Assembly: GCA_032717465.1 (NCBI GenBank)
Contig: JAVRFU010000132.1
Span: forward strand, 336,001-400,000
Length of the DNA stretch: 64,000 nucleotides
From: Coenobita brevimanus
Lineage: Eukaryota > Arthropoda > Malacostraca > Decapoda > Coenobitidae
Direction: 5' to 3'
In this document: positions 63,986 to 64,000 of the stretch, one piece after another
How positions within the stretch are numbered: the first letter of the stretch is position 1
How the letters are laid out: the number at the start of each line of letters is the position of its first letter
Position numbers and translations under genes: made by a program
The notes under the pieces: model-generated
The model's input: the letters and a program-made list of their open reading frames with translations, nothing else
Databases searched by the model: none
What the model was told of the DNA's origin: nothing

Positions 63986-64000
63986 TCAGAGCCACTTGTG

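Overview
This window is eukaryotic nuclear DNA from an arthropod, most likely a decapod crustacean. The evidence is split genes with GT donors, very dense microsatellites, degenerate TTAGG-type (arthropod telomere unit) tracts, and many broken non-LTR retrotransposons of kinds common in crustaceans. The species cannot be named from the sequence. Most of the window is repeats; long stretches of (GT)n, (CT)n or (AC)n produce meaningless open frames.

Host genes. The left edge (697-2550, + strand) holds the last two coding exons of a SECIS-binding-protein-2-like gene (L7Ae-type RNA-binding domain, selenoprotein synthesis), ending in a proline-rich tail. At 20721-22330 (+) there is a plausible start of a second gene: a noncoding leader exon and a coding exon with a type II signal anchor. 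A candidate coding exon of unknown function (26544-26740) lies in a duplicated 4.4-kb segment. No other host gene is convincing.

Mobile DNA, left to right. TA-flanked miniature inverted-repeat elements (MITEs) recur at 250-3500, 21 kb, 47 kb, 49 kb and 57 kb. A CR1/L2-like LINE with an (AC)n tail occurs at 3.9-4.7 kb (-) and twice at 35.2-36.9 kb (+). Two RTE-like LINE groups, at least one ending in (GATA)n, fill much of 12.7-18.2 kb and recur at 23.7, 30.7, 36.9, 37.8, 40.0 and 56.1 kb. RNase H-bearing LINE fragments lie at 11.25-12.03 kb (+) and 29.1-30.1 kb (-).

The most interesting system is a family of 1.2-1.5-kb retroposons whose single ORF starts with a Y-box-type cold-shock domain (CSD). 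Copies lie at 9765-11225 (-), 13904-15162 (+), about 38280-39524 (+) and 42952-44363 (+). Three have perfect 10-bp target-site duplications, and one is proved by an empty/filled site comparison inside this window. They carry no reverse transcriptase, have different simple 3' tails (poly-A, AAAC-rich, CAA, AC), and keep a second conserved block after the CSD. They look like ORF1-only elements mobilised in trans.

A segmental duplication pairs 23181-27588 (copy A) with 39525-45317 (copy B). Copy B begins at the 3' tail of one CSD element and is interrupted by another, which joins a candidate host exon in frame. From about 45.5 kb to the end the window is mainly microsatellites, minisatellites and pyrimidine-rich tracts with scattered short repeats.
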